64,000 nt of DNA from NCBI GenBank assembly GCA_031366605.1, contig JANLOO010000006.1, forward strand, positions 62,001 to 126,000, in the 5' to 3' direction. Positions 9,129 through 17,571 of this stretch are shown piece after piece; positions within the stretch are counted from its first letter, which is position 1, and every line of letters starts with the position of its first letter. Under the pieces are notes generated by a model. It was not told the DNA's origin and did no database searches. It saw nothing but the letters and a program-made list of their open reading frames with translations. Made by a program: the position numbers and the translations under genes. This stretch comes from CALMEC01 sp031366605. Its GTDB lineage: Bacteria > Actinomycetota > Thermoleophilia > Miltoncostaeales > Miltoncostaeaceae.

Positions 9129-9134
9129 GGCCGG

Positions 9135-9944
9135 ATGGACGGACGGGGGCGACTCATCGGTTCGCTTCGCCGGGTCGCCCGGTCGCTCGGGAGCGGACGG
9201 CGCGAGGGGGCGATCGCCCTCGTTGCGTACGGGGTGTACTCGCTTGTGCGCGGGGTCTTCGGTGGCACGATCGAGGAAGGCCGCGCCAACGCGGTCGGCC
9301 TGATCAACCTCGAGGGCCGGCTTGGGATCCTGGTGGAGCCGGACCTGCAGACGGCGTTCACAGACCACCACATCGTGATGCCGTTCTGGAACTACTTCTA
9401 TCCGACCAGCCAAGTCATCGTCCTCCCGCTGACGCTCGTCTTGGTCTACCGGTACCGCCGCCATGCCTACCCGATCCTGCGCAACCTGGCGATCCTGTCG
9501 TGGTGCGGGGGGCTCGTCTGGTACGCCCTGCAACCGGTGGCGCCGCCACGCTTGGCCGGCCTGCTGACCGACACCGTCAGCAGCCAGACGTTTGTCGACC
9601 TCGACAACTCGCTGATCCGCGCGTTCTACAACCCCGTCGCGGCCATGCCGAGCCTGCACGTCGGGTTGGCGCCCGTTGTCGCTTGGGCGCTTTGGCGGCT
9701 GACGCGCTCACCGTGGACCCGCGCCCTGGGGCTCCTGTACCCGCTCCTCGTCGCGACCTCGATCGTGGTGACCGGCAACCACTACGTCCTCGACATCGCC
9801 GGTGGCCTTGCGGTGGTGATTCCCGCAGCGATCATCGCCCGCATCCTGACGGGTTCACCTGATGTCGGCGAACGGGGCGATCGCAACGATGCGCAGCTGC
9901 TCGTCCGTGGCATCCGCGAGCCGGCCGAACTCGACGTCCTTTGA
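9135..9944 (+). CDS. PAP2-superfamily membrane phosphatase / inositolphosphotransferase-like protein
   Basis: Integral membrane protein of 269 residues with about six hydrophobic segments, resembling the Aur1/Ipt1-type branch of the PAP2 family (lipid phosphate phosphatases and phosphotransferases). The active-site motifs appear as LQPVAPPR, AMPSLH (in place of PSGH) and VVTGNHYVLDIAGG with the catalytic His and Asp. A role in lipid or inositol-phospholipid metabolism is likely; the substrate cannot be told. It starts at ATG 9135 with no ribosome site and a TACCGT box 6 bases before it. It stands alone; the next gene is convergent. Confidence 0.85.
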   Translation: MDGRGRLIGSLRRVARSLGSGRREGAIALVAYGVYSLVRGVFGGTIEEGRANAVGLINLEGRLGILVEPDLQTAFTDHHIVMPFWNYFYPTSQVIVLPLTLVLVYRYRRHAYPILRNLAILSWCGGLVWYALQPVAPPRLAGLLTDTVSSQTFVDLDNSLIRAFYNPVAAMPSLHVGLAPVVAWALWRLTRSPWTRALGLLYPLLVATSIVVTGNHYVLDIAGGLAVVIPAAIIARILTGSPDVGERGDRNDAQLLVRGIREPAELDVL

Positions 9945-9982
9945 GCCATTGTCGACGTCGCGGCGCCTGATGGAGAGAGGCG

Positions 9983-10474
9983 CTATGGATTGCGGAGCGT
10001 GGCCACGTGGCTCTCGAACGTCCGCACGAGTTCATGCGGACGGGCCACGCCGGAGAACTCAAGACTTGCCTGTGTCGACTCGGTGCCCGCGGTATCGAAG
10101 TCAATCTCGCCGATCCCCAAGATTCGGTCCAGCAGACTCTGCGAGGTGTTGATGTTCTGCACCCGCTCGATCGCTGCCGACTGCTCCTTGCGCGACAGCA
10201 CGCCGCGCCGGATCCTGATGCGGTGATCGGTCACGACGTAGTCGGTCAGCGCCCGGCGCACGGTGTCGATCGCGACGAGGATTGCAAGCAGCACCAGGGT
10301 GATGACAACCCACTTCCAGTAGGCGATCCCGGTGCCGCGGTCGTTGAGCTTCAGGATCCCTGCGATCGAGATCGGCACGATCGCGAGGAACCCCCATTTG
10401 ACGAAGTACGACAGCGACGATCGCGCCGACGGGTGCCCGCGCCAGATCAACCGTTCGTGTTCGCCCAATTCCAT
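9983..10474 (-). CDS. bPH2-domain (DUF304) membrane protein
   Basis: Small membrane protein of 163 residues with two hydrophobic helices (about 25-45 and 55-75) followed by a bacterial pleckstrin-homology-like domain (TDYVVTDHRIRIRRGVLSRKEQSAAIERVQNINTSQSLLDRILG, shown here only in outline as conserved VTDHRI, GVL and I.Q.). The IERVQNI segment and the GIGEIDF strand are hallmarks of the family. Function is unknown; PH-like proteins often act in envelope stress or protein secretion. ATG 10474 is preferred over TTG 10489, because a TACGAT box lies 6 bases upstream of the ATG and no ribosome site exists. Confidence 0.83.
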   Translation of the reverse strand: MELGEHERLIWRGHPSARSSLSYFVKWGFLAIVPISIAGILKLNDRGTGIAYWKWVVITLVLLAILVAIDTVRRALTDYVVTDHRIRIRRGVLSRKEQSAAIERVQNINTSQSLLDRILGIGEIDFDTAGTESTQASLEFSGVARPHELVRTFESHVATLRNP

Positions 10475-10480
10475 TGCACA

Positions 10481-10486
10481 ATCGTA
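10481..10486 (-). promoter_or_regulatory. Candidate -10 box (TACGAT) for leaderless expression of the PH-domain gene
   Basis: On the minus strand TACGAT is followed by 6 bases and then ATG (10474). The spacing places the transcription start at the A of the start codon. There is no purine-rich ribosome site. Confidence 0.45.
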
Positions 10487-10632
10487 CAATCACCCCAGGA
10501 TGGACTTCCCCTGCGCCGCATCCGGGACGCACGTACGGCGACCGGCGAGGCCCGGGGGCGGATCAAACATCGGCTGCGGCTGGGGGTGGGGGCGGGTAGG
10601 ATCGCGATGCAGACCCCACGTGGAGGACCGAC

Positions 10633-12597
10633 ATGAGTGACCATGGCCAGACGATCGAGGCACTTCAGGTCGAGGACCGTGTCTTCGCACCGTCGGACAC
10701 GTTTGTCGCCGGCGCGCGCATCACCGACCCCGAGGTCTATGAACGCGCCCGCACCGACCTTGAGGGGTTCTGGGCGGAGCAGGCCGCCAAGCTCGACTGG
10801 ATGGAACCGTGGACGCAGGTGCTGGACCGCTCCAACGCGCCGTTTTTCAAGTGGTTCATCGGCGGCAAGCTCAACGTCTCCGTCAACTGCCTGGACCGGC
10901 ACCTGGCGGAGCGCGGCGACAAGGTTGCGTTCCACTGGGAGGGTGAGCCGGGCGACATCACGACCCTGACCTACAACGACCTGCATGAGCAGGTCTGCAA
11001 GTTGGCCAACGCGATGCGCAATCAGGGGATCGGTAAGGGCGACGCCGTTGCGATCTACATGGGGATGGTCCCGGAGCTTCCCGTCGCGATGCTCGCGTGT
11101 GCCCGGATCGGCGCCCCCCACACCGTCGTGTTCGGTGGCTTCAGCGCCGAGGCCCTGGGCGACCGCATCCTCGACTTCGGCTGCACGGCCGTCATCACCC
11201 AAGACGAGGGATGGCGCAACGGCAAGATCGTCCCGCTCAAGAAGAACGCGGACGACGCGATGGTCAACTGCGCCGCGGTCACGACCGCGATTGTCGTGCG
11301 CCGCACGGGCAACGATGTCGGTTGGGTCGAGGGCCGCGACCACTGGTATCACGATCTGGTGGCGGACGCGTCGGCCGAGTGCGAACCCGAGCCCATGGAT
11401 GCCGAGGACCCGCTCTACGTGCTCTACACCAGCGGCACCACCGGCAAACCCAAAGGAATTTTGCACACCACAGGGGGCTACCTGGTGGGCGTCACCACCA
11501 CCCACCGCGAGATCTTCGACATCCGCGACGACGACGTCTACTGGTGCGCCGCCGACATCGGTTGGGTGACCGGCCATAGCTACATCGTGTACGGACCACT
11601 CGCCAACGGCGTCACCGGGATCATCTACGAGGGCGCCCCGGGCACCCCCGACAAGGACCGTCTGTGGGACATCGCCGAGCGCTACAAGGCGACGATCCTC
11701 TACACCGCACCGACCGCGATCCGCACGTTCATGAAGTGGGGCACCGAATACGTCACCAAGCACGACCTCTCGTCGCTGCGCCTGCTGGGATCGGTCGGCG
11801 AGCCGATCAACCCCGAGGCCTGGATCTGGTATCACACGTACATCGGCGGGGGCCGCTGCCCGATCGTCGACACGTGGTGGCAGACCGAGACCGGGATGAT
11901 CCTGATCACGCCGCTGCCGGGCCTGACGCCGCTCAAGCCGGGGTCGGCCACGTTCGCGTTCCCCGGGGTCCAAGCCGACGTCGTCAACGAAGCCGGCGAG
12001 AGTGTCCCGCTGGGCGAGGGCGGCTACCTGGTGCTGACCGAGCCCTGGCCGGCGATGATGCGCACCCTGTGGGGTGACGACGACCGTTACATCTCGACGT
12101 ACTGGAGCACGTATCCCGGCCGCTACCTTGCGGGTGACGGCGCCCGGCGCGACGACGAGGGCTACTACTGGCTGCTCGGCCGCATCGACGACGTGATGAA
12201 CATCTCCGGACACCGCCTGTCGACCATCGAGATCGAGAGCGCCCTGGTCGATCACCAATCCGTGGCCGAGGCCGCCGTCGTCGGCCGCGCCGATGCGACG
12301 ACCGGTCAGGCGATCGCGGCCTTCGTGACCCTCAAGAGCGGCATCGTCGGCGATGAGGCGATCATCCAAGAGCTGCGCCAGCACGTCGCAAAGAAAATCG
12401 GCGCGATCGCCCGGCCCGCGTCGATCGTCCTGACAGACGACCTGCCCAAGACCCGCTCCGGCAAGATCATGCGGCGCCTGCTTCGCGACATCAGCGAACA
12501 GCGCCAATTGGGTGACGTGACGACCCTTGCCAACGAGGACGTCGTGTCCGCGATCTCGGACATGGCCGAGGCGGCACGCGCGAAGGAAGAAGAGTAA
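10633..12597 (+). CDS. acs: Acetyl-CoA synthetase (AMP-forming)
   Basis: Activates acetate to acetyl-CoA through acetyl-AMP. It has 654 residues, full length, from ATG 10633 with GGAGG about 8 bases upstream. Motifs: the ATP/AMP loop YTSGTTGKPKG, WWQTETG, the hinge region YYWLLGRIDDVMN, and the C-terminal catalytic lysine in RSGKIMRR (about Lys611), which is the usual acetylation control point. The N-terminal acetyl-CoA synthetase cap is present. It stands alone between the convergent PH gene and the HU gene. The paralogous propionyl-CoA synthetases are the main alternative. Confidence 0.95.
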   Translation: MSDHGQTIEALQVEDRVFAPSDTFVAGARITDPEVYERARTDLEGFWAEQAAKLDWMEPWTQVLDRSNAPFFKWFIGGKLNVSVNCLDRHLAERGDKVAFHWEGEPGDITTLTYNDLHEQVCKLANAMRNQGIGKGDAVAIYMGMVPELPVAMLACARIGAPHTVVFGGFSAEALGDRILDFGCTAVITQDEGWRNGKIVPLKKNADDAMVNCAAVTTAIVVRRTGNDVGWVEGRDHWYHDLVADASAECEPEPMDAEDPLYVLYTSGTTGKPKGILHTTGGYLVGVTTTHREIFDIRDDDVYWCAADIGWVTGHSYIVYGPLANGVTGIIYEGAPGTPDKDRLWDIAERYKATILYTAPTAIRTFMKWGTEYVTKHDLSSLRLLGSVGEPINPEAWIWYHTYIGGGRCPIVDTWWQTETGMILITPLPGLTPLKPGSATFAFPGVQADVVNEAGESVPLGEGGYLVLTEPWPAMMRTLWGDDDRYISTYWSTYPGRYLAGDGARRDDEGYYWLLGRIDDVMNISGHRLSTIEIESALVDHQSVAEAAVVGRADATTGQAIAAFVTLKSGIVGDEAIIQELRQHVAKKIGAIARPASIVLTDDLPKTRSGKIMRRLLRDISEQRQLGDVTTLANEDVVSAISDMAEAARAKEEE

Positions 12598-12659
12598 CCC
12601 GGCCCGGGTGACGCGGCGGACCGGCTGTTCACACCGTGAGATCCCGCATCATCAAAGGA

Positions 12660-12688
12660 TTGTGCCCTCCGAAAGACGCTGGTAGCGT
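12660..12688 (+). promoter_or_regulatory. Candidate sigma-A promoter for the HU gene
   Basis: TTGTGC (12660-12665), 17 bases, then TAGCGT (12683-12688). The predicted transcription start is near 12695, about 65 bases before the HU start codon. The spacing is ideal and both hexamers are partly consensus. Confidence 0.45.
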
Positions 12689-12762
12689 GGTCCGGTCGTT
12701 GGGCGTGTCAACGTGCCGGCGACGTCACATCTCGCCCGTTCTCTCATGAAGGGATGCCTCCG

Positions 12763-13056
12763 ATGACCAAGGCTGAGTTCGTCCAGAAGGTGGCCAAGCG
12801 GACTGGCCTGAGCCAGGCAGACGCCGGTCGTGCCGTTCAGGCCGTTCTCGACGAGATCAGCGACGCGCTCAAGGGCGGCGAAGACGTTCAGTTCGCCGGC
12901 TTTGGCAAGTTCTCCGTCGCAAGTCGCGCCGCCCGGACCGGCGTCAACCCGCGCAACCCCGGTACCAAGATCCAGATCCCAGCACGGACCGTGCCCAAGT
13001 TCAGCCCCGGCGCAGTGCTCAAGGAGACCGTCGACGCAGGTGGCAAGAGGACGTAG
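12763..13056 (+). CDS. hup: HU-family DNA-binding protein
   Basis: Histone-like nucleoid protein that binds and bends DNA as a dimer. It has 97 residues with the HU pattern: MTKAEFVQKVA N-terminus, helical dimer core, GFGKFSV, and the arm segment RTGVNPRNPGTKIQIPARTVPKF containing the conserved RNP and PA residues. The start is taken at ATG 12763, because GAAGGG (12748-12753) is 9 bases upstream, whereas the earlier ATG at 12754 directly abuts that site. It lacks the lysine/alanine-rich tail of mycobacterial HupB. Confidence 0.94.
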   Translation: MTKAEFVQKVAKRTGLSQADAGRAVQAVLDEISDALKGGEDVQFAGFGKFSVASRAARTGVNPRNPGTKIQIPARTVPKFSPGAVLKETVDAGGKRT

Positions 13057-13147
13057 CGCTCTCGCCGTCTTCCCGGTACGCGTGAACGACACTGGGTGCG
13101 CTTGGACGACGCGCCCATTGTCATTCACGGGCCCGTGCGGACGCCAA

Positions 13148-13232
13148 TGCCGGAGCCGGGAGTCGAACCCGGATGCCCCTGCGGGCGGAGGATTTTAAGT
13201 CCCCTGCGTCTGACCAATTTCGCCACTCCGGC
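13148..13232 (-). tRNA. tRNA-Leu (anticodon TAA)
   Basis: The minus strand folds as a class II tRNA. Acceptor GCCGGAG pairs with CTCCGGC plus discriminator A. The D-arm contains TTGGTCAGACGC. The anticodon stem GGGGA/TCCTC encloses loop CTTAAAA, giving anticodon TAA. A long variable arm follows, then T-arm CCGGG-TTCGACT-CCCGG. CCA is not encoded. It lies between HU and the ppx operon. Length 85 nt, normal for Leu. Confidence 0.95.
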
Positions 13233-13248
13233 GGCAAGCCGTCGGACA

Positions 13249-13524
13249 TTATCGCCCGAACGACGCCGGCCCCGGTGTGTGATCGACCGCCGACAGGCGC
13301 TTCTGCTCGATGTGGCGCGCCCAGGGCTCGGCCAGGATCGGCCAGCGCTCAAGGATCTGCGCGTGGCGGATGTGCCGGTAGTTCTCGCCCTTGGCGTAGA
13401 TCATGCGTCGCTCGTCCTGCGGTCGCGTGACCCCTTTGAGCGCGTCGGCCAGCCCTTCGACCAGGTGAACGGCCTCTTCTTCACCGAGCAGATCAGTCGT
13501 GGGAGGGCCGGTCGGTTCAGACAT
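13249..13524 (-). CDS. Hypothetical protein downstream of ppx
   Basis: Unrecognised protein of 91 residues starting at ATG 13524, 13 bases after the ppx stop, so probably the last gene of that operon. It has an acidic N-terminal half (LLGEEEAVHLVEGLADAL) and a basic, aromatic C-terminal half rich in His, Arg and Trp (RRMIYAKGENYRHIRHAQILERWP). No membrane segment or cysteine pair is visible. Its compact soluble composition suggests a real small protein, but no function can be assigned. Confidence 0.6.
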   Translation of the reverse strand: MSEPTGPPTTDLLGEEEAVHLVEGLADALKGVTRPQDERRMIYAKGENYRHIRHAQILERWPILAEPWARHIEQKRLSAVDHTPGPASFGR

Positions 13525-13537
13525 CGCCACATCAACC

Positions 13538-14464
13538 TCAGCCGGCGGGGCGGGTATCGGCCGCGAGTCGCAGACGTGCGCCGTCCAGCAGATCCCGTTC
13601 GCTGATCGCAACCTCGTCTGCGGCCGCCGCGACGAGGACGGTGCACGCGATCAACGCACCCGCGACGATCGACGGGGCACGATCGGGATGAAGGCCTGGC
13701 ACCAGTCGTCGCTCCGCGAGCGGCAACGCCACAAGGTTCTCGGTGATCTCCTGCACCTGGTCGGTTGTCAGGATCGTCCCGTGGATGTGCTCGGGGTCAT
13801 ACCTCCTGTGGGCGACCGCCGCCAGCGTCGTCATGGTTCCGGCCACGCCGATGATCGGGGCCGGCCCGCCGAGTGCGGCAAGGGTTGGGATGACGAGCCC
13901 GGCCACCTCATCGCGCAGCGCGATCACCTGGGCATGGGTCGGCGGGTCGTCATGCAGGAACATCTCAGTGAAACGCACGCCACCGGCGTCCAGGCTGACC
14001 GCCGAGGTCGGGCCGCCTGAGTCACCGCGCACCAGCTCGGTGGAGCCTCCGCCGATGTCCATGACGATGACCGGGCCGTCCCCGACGGTCGCCAGGCGCG
14101 CACCGATATACGACAACTCCGCCTCGTGCGCGCCCGCCAGCACCTGGAGCTGCACCCCCAGGCGCGCGCTGACGATCGCCGCGACGCGATCGCGGTTGGG
14201 TGCGTCACGCACGGCGCTGGTACCGACCACAACGACCTCGTCCGCACCGAACGCGCCGATCGTCGCGGCGTACTGGGCAAGGCATTCATCGAACCGGCCC
14301 AGCGCCTCCGCCGCAATCGAGCCATCGCTCCCGGCCCCGCGGCGCAGCGCGGTGATCGTCGTGATGCGTTCGCCCCGGGGTCCGTCCGCGTCGATCCCGT
14401 CACACAAGAACAAGCGCGTTGAGTTGGAGCCAACGTCGACGACCGCGACGTACCGGTCGTTCAC
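13538..14464 (-). CDS. ppx: Ppx/GppA-family exopolyphosphatase
   Basis: Actin/Hsp70-fold phosphatase that releases phosphate from polyphosphate or acts on pppGpp. It has 308 residues, like the short two-domain actinobacterial Ppx type. Motifs: VAVVDVGSNSTRLFLCD (phosphate loop 1), ADEVVVVGTSAVRDAPN, the catalytic-Glu region GAHEAELSYIGA, and the second phosphate loop VIVMDIGGGSTELV. It starts with ATG 14464, overlapping the stop of the upstream membrane-protein gene (ATGA). PPK2, the partner enzyme making or using polyphosphate, is encoded 11 kb away. Confidence 0.93.
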   Translation of the reverse strand: MNDRYVAVVDVGSNSTRLFLCDGIDADGPRGERITTITALRRGAGSDGSIAAEALGRFDECLAQYAATIGAFGADEVVVVGTSAVRDAPNRDRVAAIVSARLGVQLQVLAGAHEAELSYIGARLATVGDGPVIVMDIGGGSTELVRGDSGGPTSAVSLDAGGVRFTEMFLHDDPPTHAQVIALRDEVAGLVIPTLAALGGPAPIIGVAGTMTTLAAVAHRRYDPEHIHGTILTTDQVQEITENLVALPLAERRLVPGLHPDRAPSIVAGALIACTVLVAAAADEVAISERDLLDGARLRLAADTRPAG

Positions 14465-14793
14465 CTGCCCAAGTACCTGAACGGGGCGCGCAGCACCGAG
14501 AGCGCACGGCCCGCGTGGTCCAACAACACCCGCAGCTCACCTGTATGCGTGCCGACCCGGTCAAACGCCTCGGTCAGCTCGTGTTGACCGGCCGTCAGGG
14601 TTCCAACCCGACGTTCCGCATCGGCCAGGCCCGTTGAGATCGCCTGAACCGGTACATCGACCCGGCGCATCCCGGAGCGCGCGACGCGCATCAGCACGAT
14701 GGACCGCAGTATCAGCACGACGGCGCCGACGATCACCAGGGCGATGAGCAGGAGCCCTGCGACGAGCACCTGATGTGCCTCGAGCCACGTCAC
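14461..14793 (-). CDS. Small membrane-anchored coiled-coil protein upstream of ppx
   Basis: Protein of 110 residues from GTG 14793. It has one N-terminal transmembrane helix (LVAGLLLIALVIVGAVVLIL), then a helical, probably coiled-coil region (GLADAERRVGTLTAGQHELTEAF and following). A longer reading back to 15069 would overlap the opposite-strand gene and is arginine-rich, so it was rejected. The last codons overlap the ppx start, so it is translationally coupled to the phosphatase. No known family was recognised; the layout resembles small actinobacterial membrane proteins of unknown function. Confidence 0.65.
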   Translation of the reverse strand: MTWLEAHQVLVAGLLLIALVIVGAVVLILRSIVLMRVARSGMRRVDVPVQAISTGLADAERRVGTLTAGQHELTEAFDRVGTHTGELRVLLDHAGRALSVLRAPFRYLGR

Positions 14794-14837
14794 GCCGGCC
14801 AGTATGCCAGGCGGGAAGACGCCCGGCACGAAGTCGG

Positions 14838-14843
14838 TACCCT
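14838..14843 (+). promoter_or_regulatory. Candidate -10 box (TACCCT), near-leaderless
   Basis: TACCCT ends 9 bases before ATG 14853, so the leader would be only about 2 bases. No ribosome site is visible. Confidence 0.35.
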
Positions 14844-14852
14844 GCACCCGGC

Positions 14853-15845
14853 ATGACCGGACACGCCCACACGCCACTCCCCACGCTCGGACCCGACGCA
14901 ACGTTCGTCCCGTTTGACCAGGTGCGTGGTCGGCCGCATATCGTGGTCGACGGACCGTACGGCGAGGGAACGGTGCTGGGGCTGTCGCACTGGCCGAACG
15001 GCGGCGTCCCCGCTCAGATCGCAGCCGATACGAGCGCCGGCATCGTCGCGCGCTACCTGGACACCGCACCGTCCGGCCCGCCGGTCGACATCGTCACCAA
15101 CAATCACTTTGATGAGGACGGCCTGCTTGCGGCGTTTCTCTTACTCGAGCGTCCAACCGGCGAGGTTCGCGACCGGGCCATCGCGGCCGCCGAAGCCGGC
15201 GACTTCACAACGTGGAGGGAGCCGACTGCCGTATGGTGCGCGATGGCGCTGATGGCGATGGCAGAGCGCCCGACCACGCCGTTTCCCGATGTGTTGCGTG
15301 CACTCAACCGGGCGGGCGGGCACGATCCGGCCGGTGCGATCACCATCGCGCTGCTGCCACGCGTCGCAGGGTTGTTGAACGACCCGGATCGCTACCGTCG
15401 GTTGTGGGAACCCACGTGGAAACGGGTGCAGGACGACCTGGCGCTCCTGGACAGCGGCATGGCCACGATCAGCGAAGTCCCTGGCGATGACCTGGCGATC
15501 ATCAGGACTCCACGTCCGCTCTCGCCGTTCGCAGTGCATCCGCGCATCAGCGCGATGCGCGTGTTGACCGCCGCGCCGGAAGGCGTGTTGCGCCTGGTAC
15601 ACCGCTACGAGACCTGGGTGAACTACGTCTCACGACCGCTGCCACCACGCATCGACCTGTCGCGGCTCATACCCCGACTTGCTCAGATCGAGACCCGCCC
15701 CGGTCGTTGGCGCTTCGACGGTGTCGCCCACCCACAGGCCCGCCTGGTCTTCGGCGACTCTTCTGGAGCGCCCATACCGTCCGGCCTCGCGTGCCAACAA
15801 CTGGCCGACGAAATCGTTGGACTCAACCCGCCCGCAAATAGCTAG
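14853..15845 (+). CDS. DUF6687-like conserved protein
   Basis: Soluble protein of 330 residues that I recognise as resembling the DUF6687 family. Characteristic stretches are FVPFDQVRGRPHIVVDG near the N-terminus, LSHWPNGGVP, and the acidic/histidine motif VTNNHFDEDGL. That motif looks like a possible metal or catalytic site, though no activity is known. It starts at ATG 14853 with a TACCCT box 9 bases upstream and no ribosome site, on the strand opposite the ppx operon. It is followed after 11 bases by two small genes on the same strand. Confidence 0.7.
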   Translation: MTGHAHTPLPTLGPDATFVPFDQVRGRPHIVVDGPYGEGTVLGLSHWPNGGVPAQIAADTSAGIVARYLDTAPSGPPVDIVTNNHFDEDGLLAAFLLLERPTGEVRDRAIAAAEAGDFTTWREPTAVWCAMALMAMAERPTTPFPDVLRALNRAGGHDPAGAITIALLPRVAGLLNDPDRYRRLWEPTWKRVQDDLALLDSGMATISEVPGDDLAIIRTPRPLSPFAVHPRISAMRVLTAAPEGVLRLVHRYETWVNYVSRPLPPRIDLSRLIPRLAQIETRPGRWRFDGVAHPQARLVFGDSSGAPIPSGLACQQLADEIVGLNPPANS

Positions 15846-15848
15846 AAT
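15843..15848 (+). promoter_or_regulatory. Candidate -10 box (TAGAAT), near-leaderless
   Basis: TAGAAT overlaps the stop codon of the preceding gene and ends 8 bases before ATG 15857. No ribosome-binding site is visible in between. Confidence 0.4.
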
Positions 15849-15856
15849 TTGCCCCG

Positions 15857-16087
15857 ATGGCTGAACACACCGACGATCATGACCCGGCGGCACGCGTGCG
15901 CCAGCTGCTGCTCTCGGGGGACAACATCATCAAGAACCGGGACAACCCGGAGCGTTATGCGCGTGCGCGTGAGCGGTATGTCAAGGCCCGCGCGCTTGCG
16001 GATGACGCGGATCTGGACGCGTCGGTGTTGAACATCATCGACCTGCGGCTGACCGAACTCGCCGACCCCGCCGAAGGAGCGCCATGA
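15857..16087 (+). CDS. Small conserved-looking hypothetical protein
   Basis: A 76-residue helical, charged protein (AARVRQLLLSGDNIIKNRDNPERYARARERYVKARALADDADLDASVLNIIDLRL in outline: Leu/Ala heptads with many Arg and Asp). It may form a short helical hairpin like a TPR-type unit, but no family was recognised. TAGAAT at 15843-15848 lies 8 bases before ATG, consistent with a near-leaderless start. Its stop overlaps the start of the following zinc-type protein (ATGA), so the two are probably co-expressed. Confidence 0.65.
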   Translation: MAEHTDDHDPAARVRQLLLSGDNIIKNRDNPERYARARERYVKARALADDADLDASVLNIIDLRLTELADPAEGAP

Positions 16088-16386
16088 GCAGCCGGAGCGC
16101 CGAAGGGCGCACGTGCGAGATCTGCCGCAGACGACTACTCGCCGGCGAGACGTTCTCGTTCTTCGACGACCCGGTACACCGCAAACACCGTCGCCCCGTC
16201 TGCGCGCTCTGCCAGCGCCCGGCGCGTGAGCGCGGCTGGACGCGCACCGTCGAGCTTCCCCCGCCGATCGTCCTTCCACCCGCACCAGCGTCCGATGTGG
16301 CCACCTCCCAACCCCGTGACGAGACCGAGGTCGCGTCGGAGCCACCGGATCGCCGTGGACCCGACCCAAAGACGTCACCGGAGTAG
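16084..16386 (+). CDS. Small protein with two CxxC pairs (putative zinc ribbon)
   Basis: A 100-residue protein. CEICRRRLLAGE and CALCQRPARERGW form two CxxC pairs about 28 residues apart, which would bind one zinc ion. The C-terminal half is proline-rich and probably disordered. It starts at ATG 16084 inside the previous stop. Such knuckles occur in small RNA- or protein-binding modules; nothing more specific can be said. Confidence 0.7.
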   Translation: MSSRSAEGRTCEICRRRLLAGETFSFFDDPVHRKHRRPVCALCQRPARERGWTRTVELPPPIVLPPAPASDVATSQPRDETEVASEPPDRRGPDPKTSPE

Positions 16387-16513
16387 TTGAGGTCTGCGCA
16401 GGAGGAAGGGCCCGCGCAGGACGAGGAGCAACGACTGAGGGTGGCAGAGCCGAATGTCCTCACGCATCGTCGGGGGTCGGATTTTTTCGCGATCTGCCGA
16501 TACACACCCCTGT

Positions 16514-17407
16514 ATGGGACAGGCCATCGCTCAGCGCACCGTGCTCGCCATCCGCCACCCCGCGACGCTCGTGGCAGTGGTCATGGCCGCGGCGTTCGGC
16601 ATCGCCGTCTTGGTTCACCCCGGTACGTGGGGCACGTTCACCGCGCTTGCAGCAGGCGACAAGGACACCCTGCGCTCCATGATCACGAGCTTCGGGGCGT
16701 TCGCCCCACTCGCGTCGATCCTCTTGAACGTCGCGCAGGCGGTGGTGGCTCCGGTCCCCGGGTTCGTCATCCCGTTCGTCGATGGCGCCGTGTTCGGCAC
16801 CTGGTGGGGAATGCTCATCACCTGGATCGGCGGCGTGGCCGGCGCGTCCTCGTGCTTCTGGATCGCCCGCACGTTCGGCGCACGATTCGCCGAGCGCATT
16901 TGCAGTCAATTCAAGATCGCAAGCGAACTCAACCACAAGCTCGAGCAGCACGCGTTCGCCGCAATCATCATGGCGCGGCTGATCCCCGGTGTCCCGTTCG
17001 ACTTCTTGTCGTACTTCGTCGGTTTGACGCGCGTCCGGTTCGTGCCATTTGTGGCAGCGACCGCGATCGGGTCCGCCCCACACGCATTCCTCTACGCGTT
17101 CATGGGCTCCAGCCTGCAGATTCCGCTCTGGCTCGGCGTCCTCATGACCCCCGCCTTGGGGCTGCTGTTCGCCATCGCAAAGTACGGCGTCAGGTTTGTC
17201 CGTCGGGCCGACGACGCTGCTGAGCACGCACCTGGAGCGACCACCGCCCCGTCGTTTGCGTCGCCCACTCCCGCTCGGGCGCATGCACTCCCCGCGTGGG
17301 TTGCTGCGACGCCCTTCGCAGCCTGTCGCGGAACCCGATCCATCGCCGTCACCGCTTGGTCGACCGCCCCGGTCATGACGCGCGCACGAGCCGTACTGCG
17401 CTCGTAG
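16514..17407 (+). CDS. TVP38/TMEM64-family (VTT domain) membrane protein
   Basis: Membrane protein of 297 residues with the VTT/SNARE-associated Golgi domain, a relative of DedA, probably involved in lipid scrambling or transport across the inner leaflet. About five hydrophobic segments are visible. Family marks are VPGFVIPFVDGAVFG (GxxxG with Pro), GASSCFWIARTFG, and the re-entrant segment ARLIPGVPFDFLSYFVGLTRVRFVPF (key residues R, P-G-P, F). The last 60 residues, after FVRRADD, are Ala/Pro/Arg-rich and not conserved. ATG 16454 upstream is an alternative start with a purine-rich site; I chose 16514 because the added 20 residues look non-conserved. Confidence 0.82.
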   Translation: MGQAIAQRTVLAIRHPATLVAVVMAAAFGIAVLVHPGTWGTFTALAAGDKDTLRSMITSFGAFAPLASILLNVAQAVVAPVPGFVIPFVDGAVFGTWWGMLITWIGGVAGASSCFWIARTFGARFAERICSQFKIASELNHKLEQHAFAAIIMARLIPGVPFDFLSYFVGLTRVRFVPFVAATAIGSAPHAFLYAFMGSSLQIPLWLGVLMTPALGLLFAIAKYGVRFVRRADDAAEHAPGATTAPSFASPTPARAHALPAWVAATPFAACRGTRSIAVTAWSTAPVMTRARAVLRS

Positions 17408-17571
17408 CGGACGCATCCGAACGTCCTGTCGCGAACCGACGGCTGCAAACCGTCGCGAGCCTTCGGCCTCGGCGGCCCGAATAGGCCGGATATGCGGACG
17501 GCCTGCGTTTTGCGCTCGCTCGGTTTTCGCTCGCCGGATTCATCGACAAACGTCCGGACGTATCCACGGGC

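Larger units (their letters stand above)
8748..9134. other. Divergent intergenic region, 387 bp, with repeated TGTGTCG-type inverted repeats
   Basis: No credible gene is seen between tag (minus) and the PAP2 gene (plus). The stretch carries two near-identical palindromic units (see the repeat entries), isolated GGCCACTTG or GGTCACTTG copies near 8796 and 8909, and a TGTGACG at 9049-9055. The PAP2 -10 box lies at its right end. It probably holds promoters for both genes. Confidence 0.6.

Noticed and set aside
10447..12507. 686-codon open frame on the minus strand opposite acs
   Set aside because: Antisense to a complete acetyl-CoA synthetase; Arg/Val/Asp-rich composition from high GC third positions and no motif or ribosome site.
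16454..16513. Longer N-terminus for the TVP38-type protein
   Set aside because: The 20 extra residues are polar and not family-like, although a purine-rich site precedes ATG 16454; it remains possible.
17408..17571. Possible small gene between the TVP38-type gene and the minus-strand operon
   Set aside because: Short frames overlap on both strands, Arg-rich, with no start site; I see nothing in this gap.
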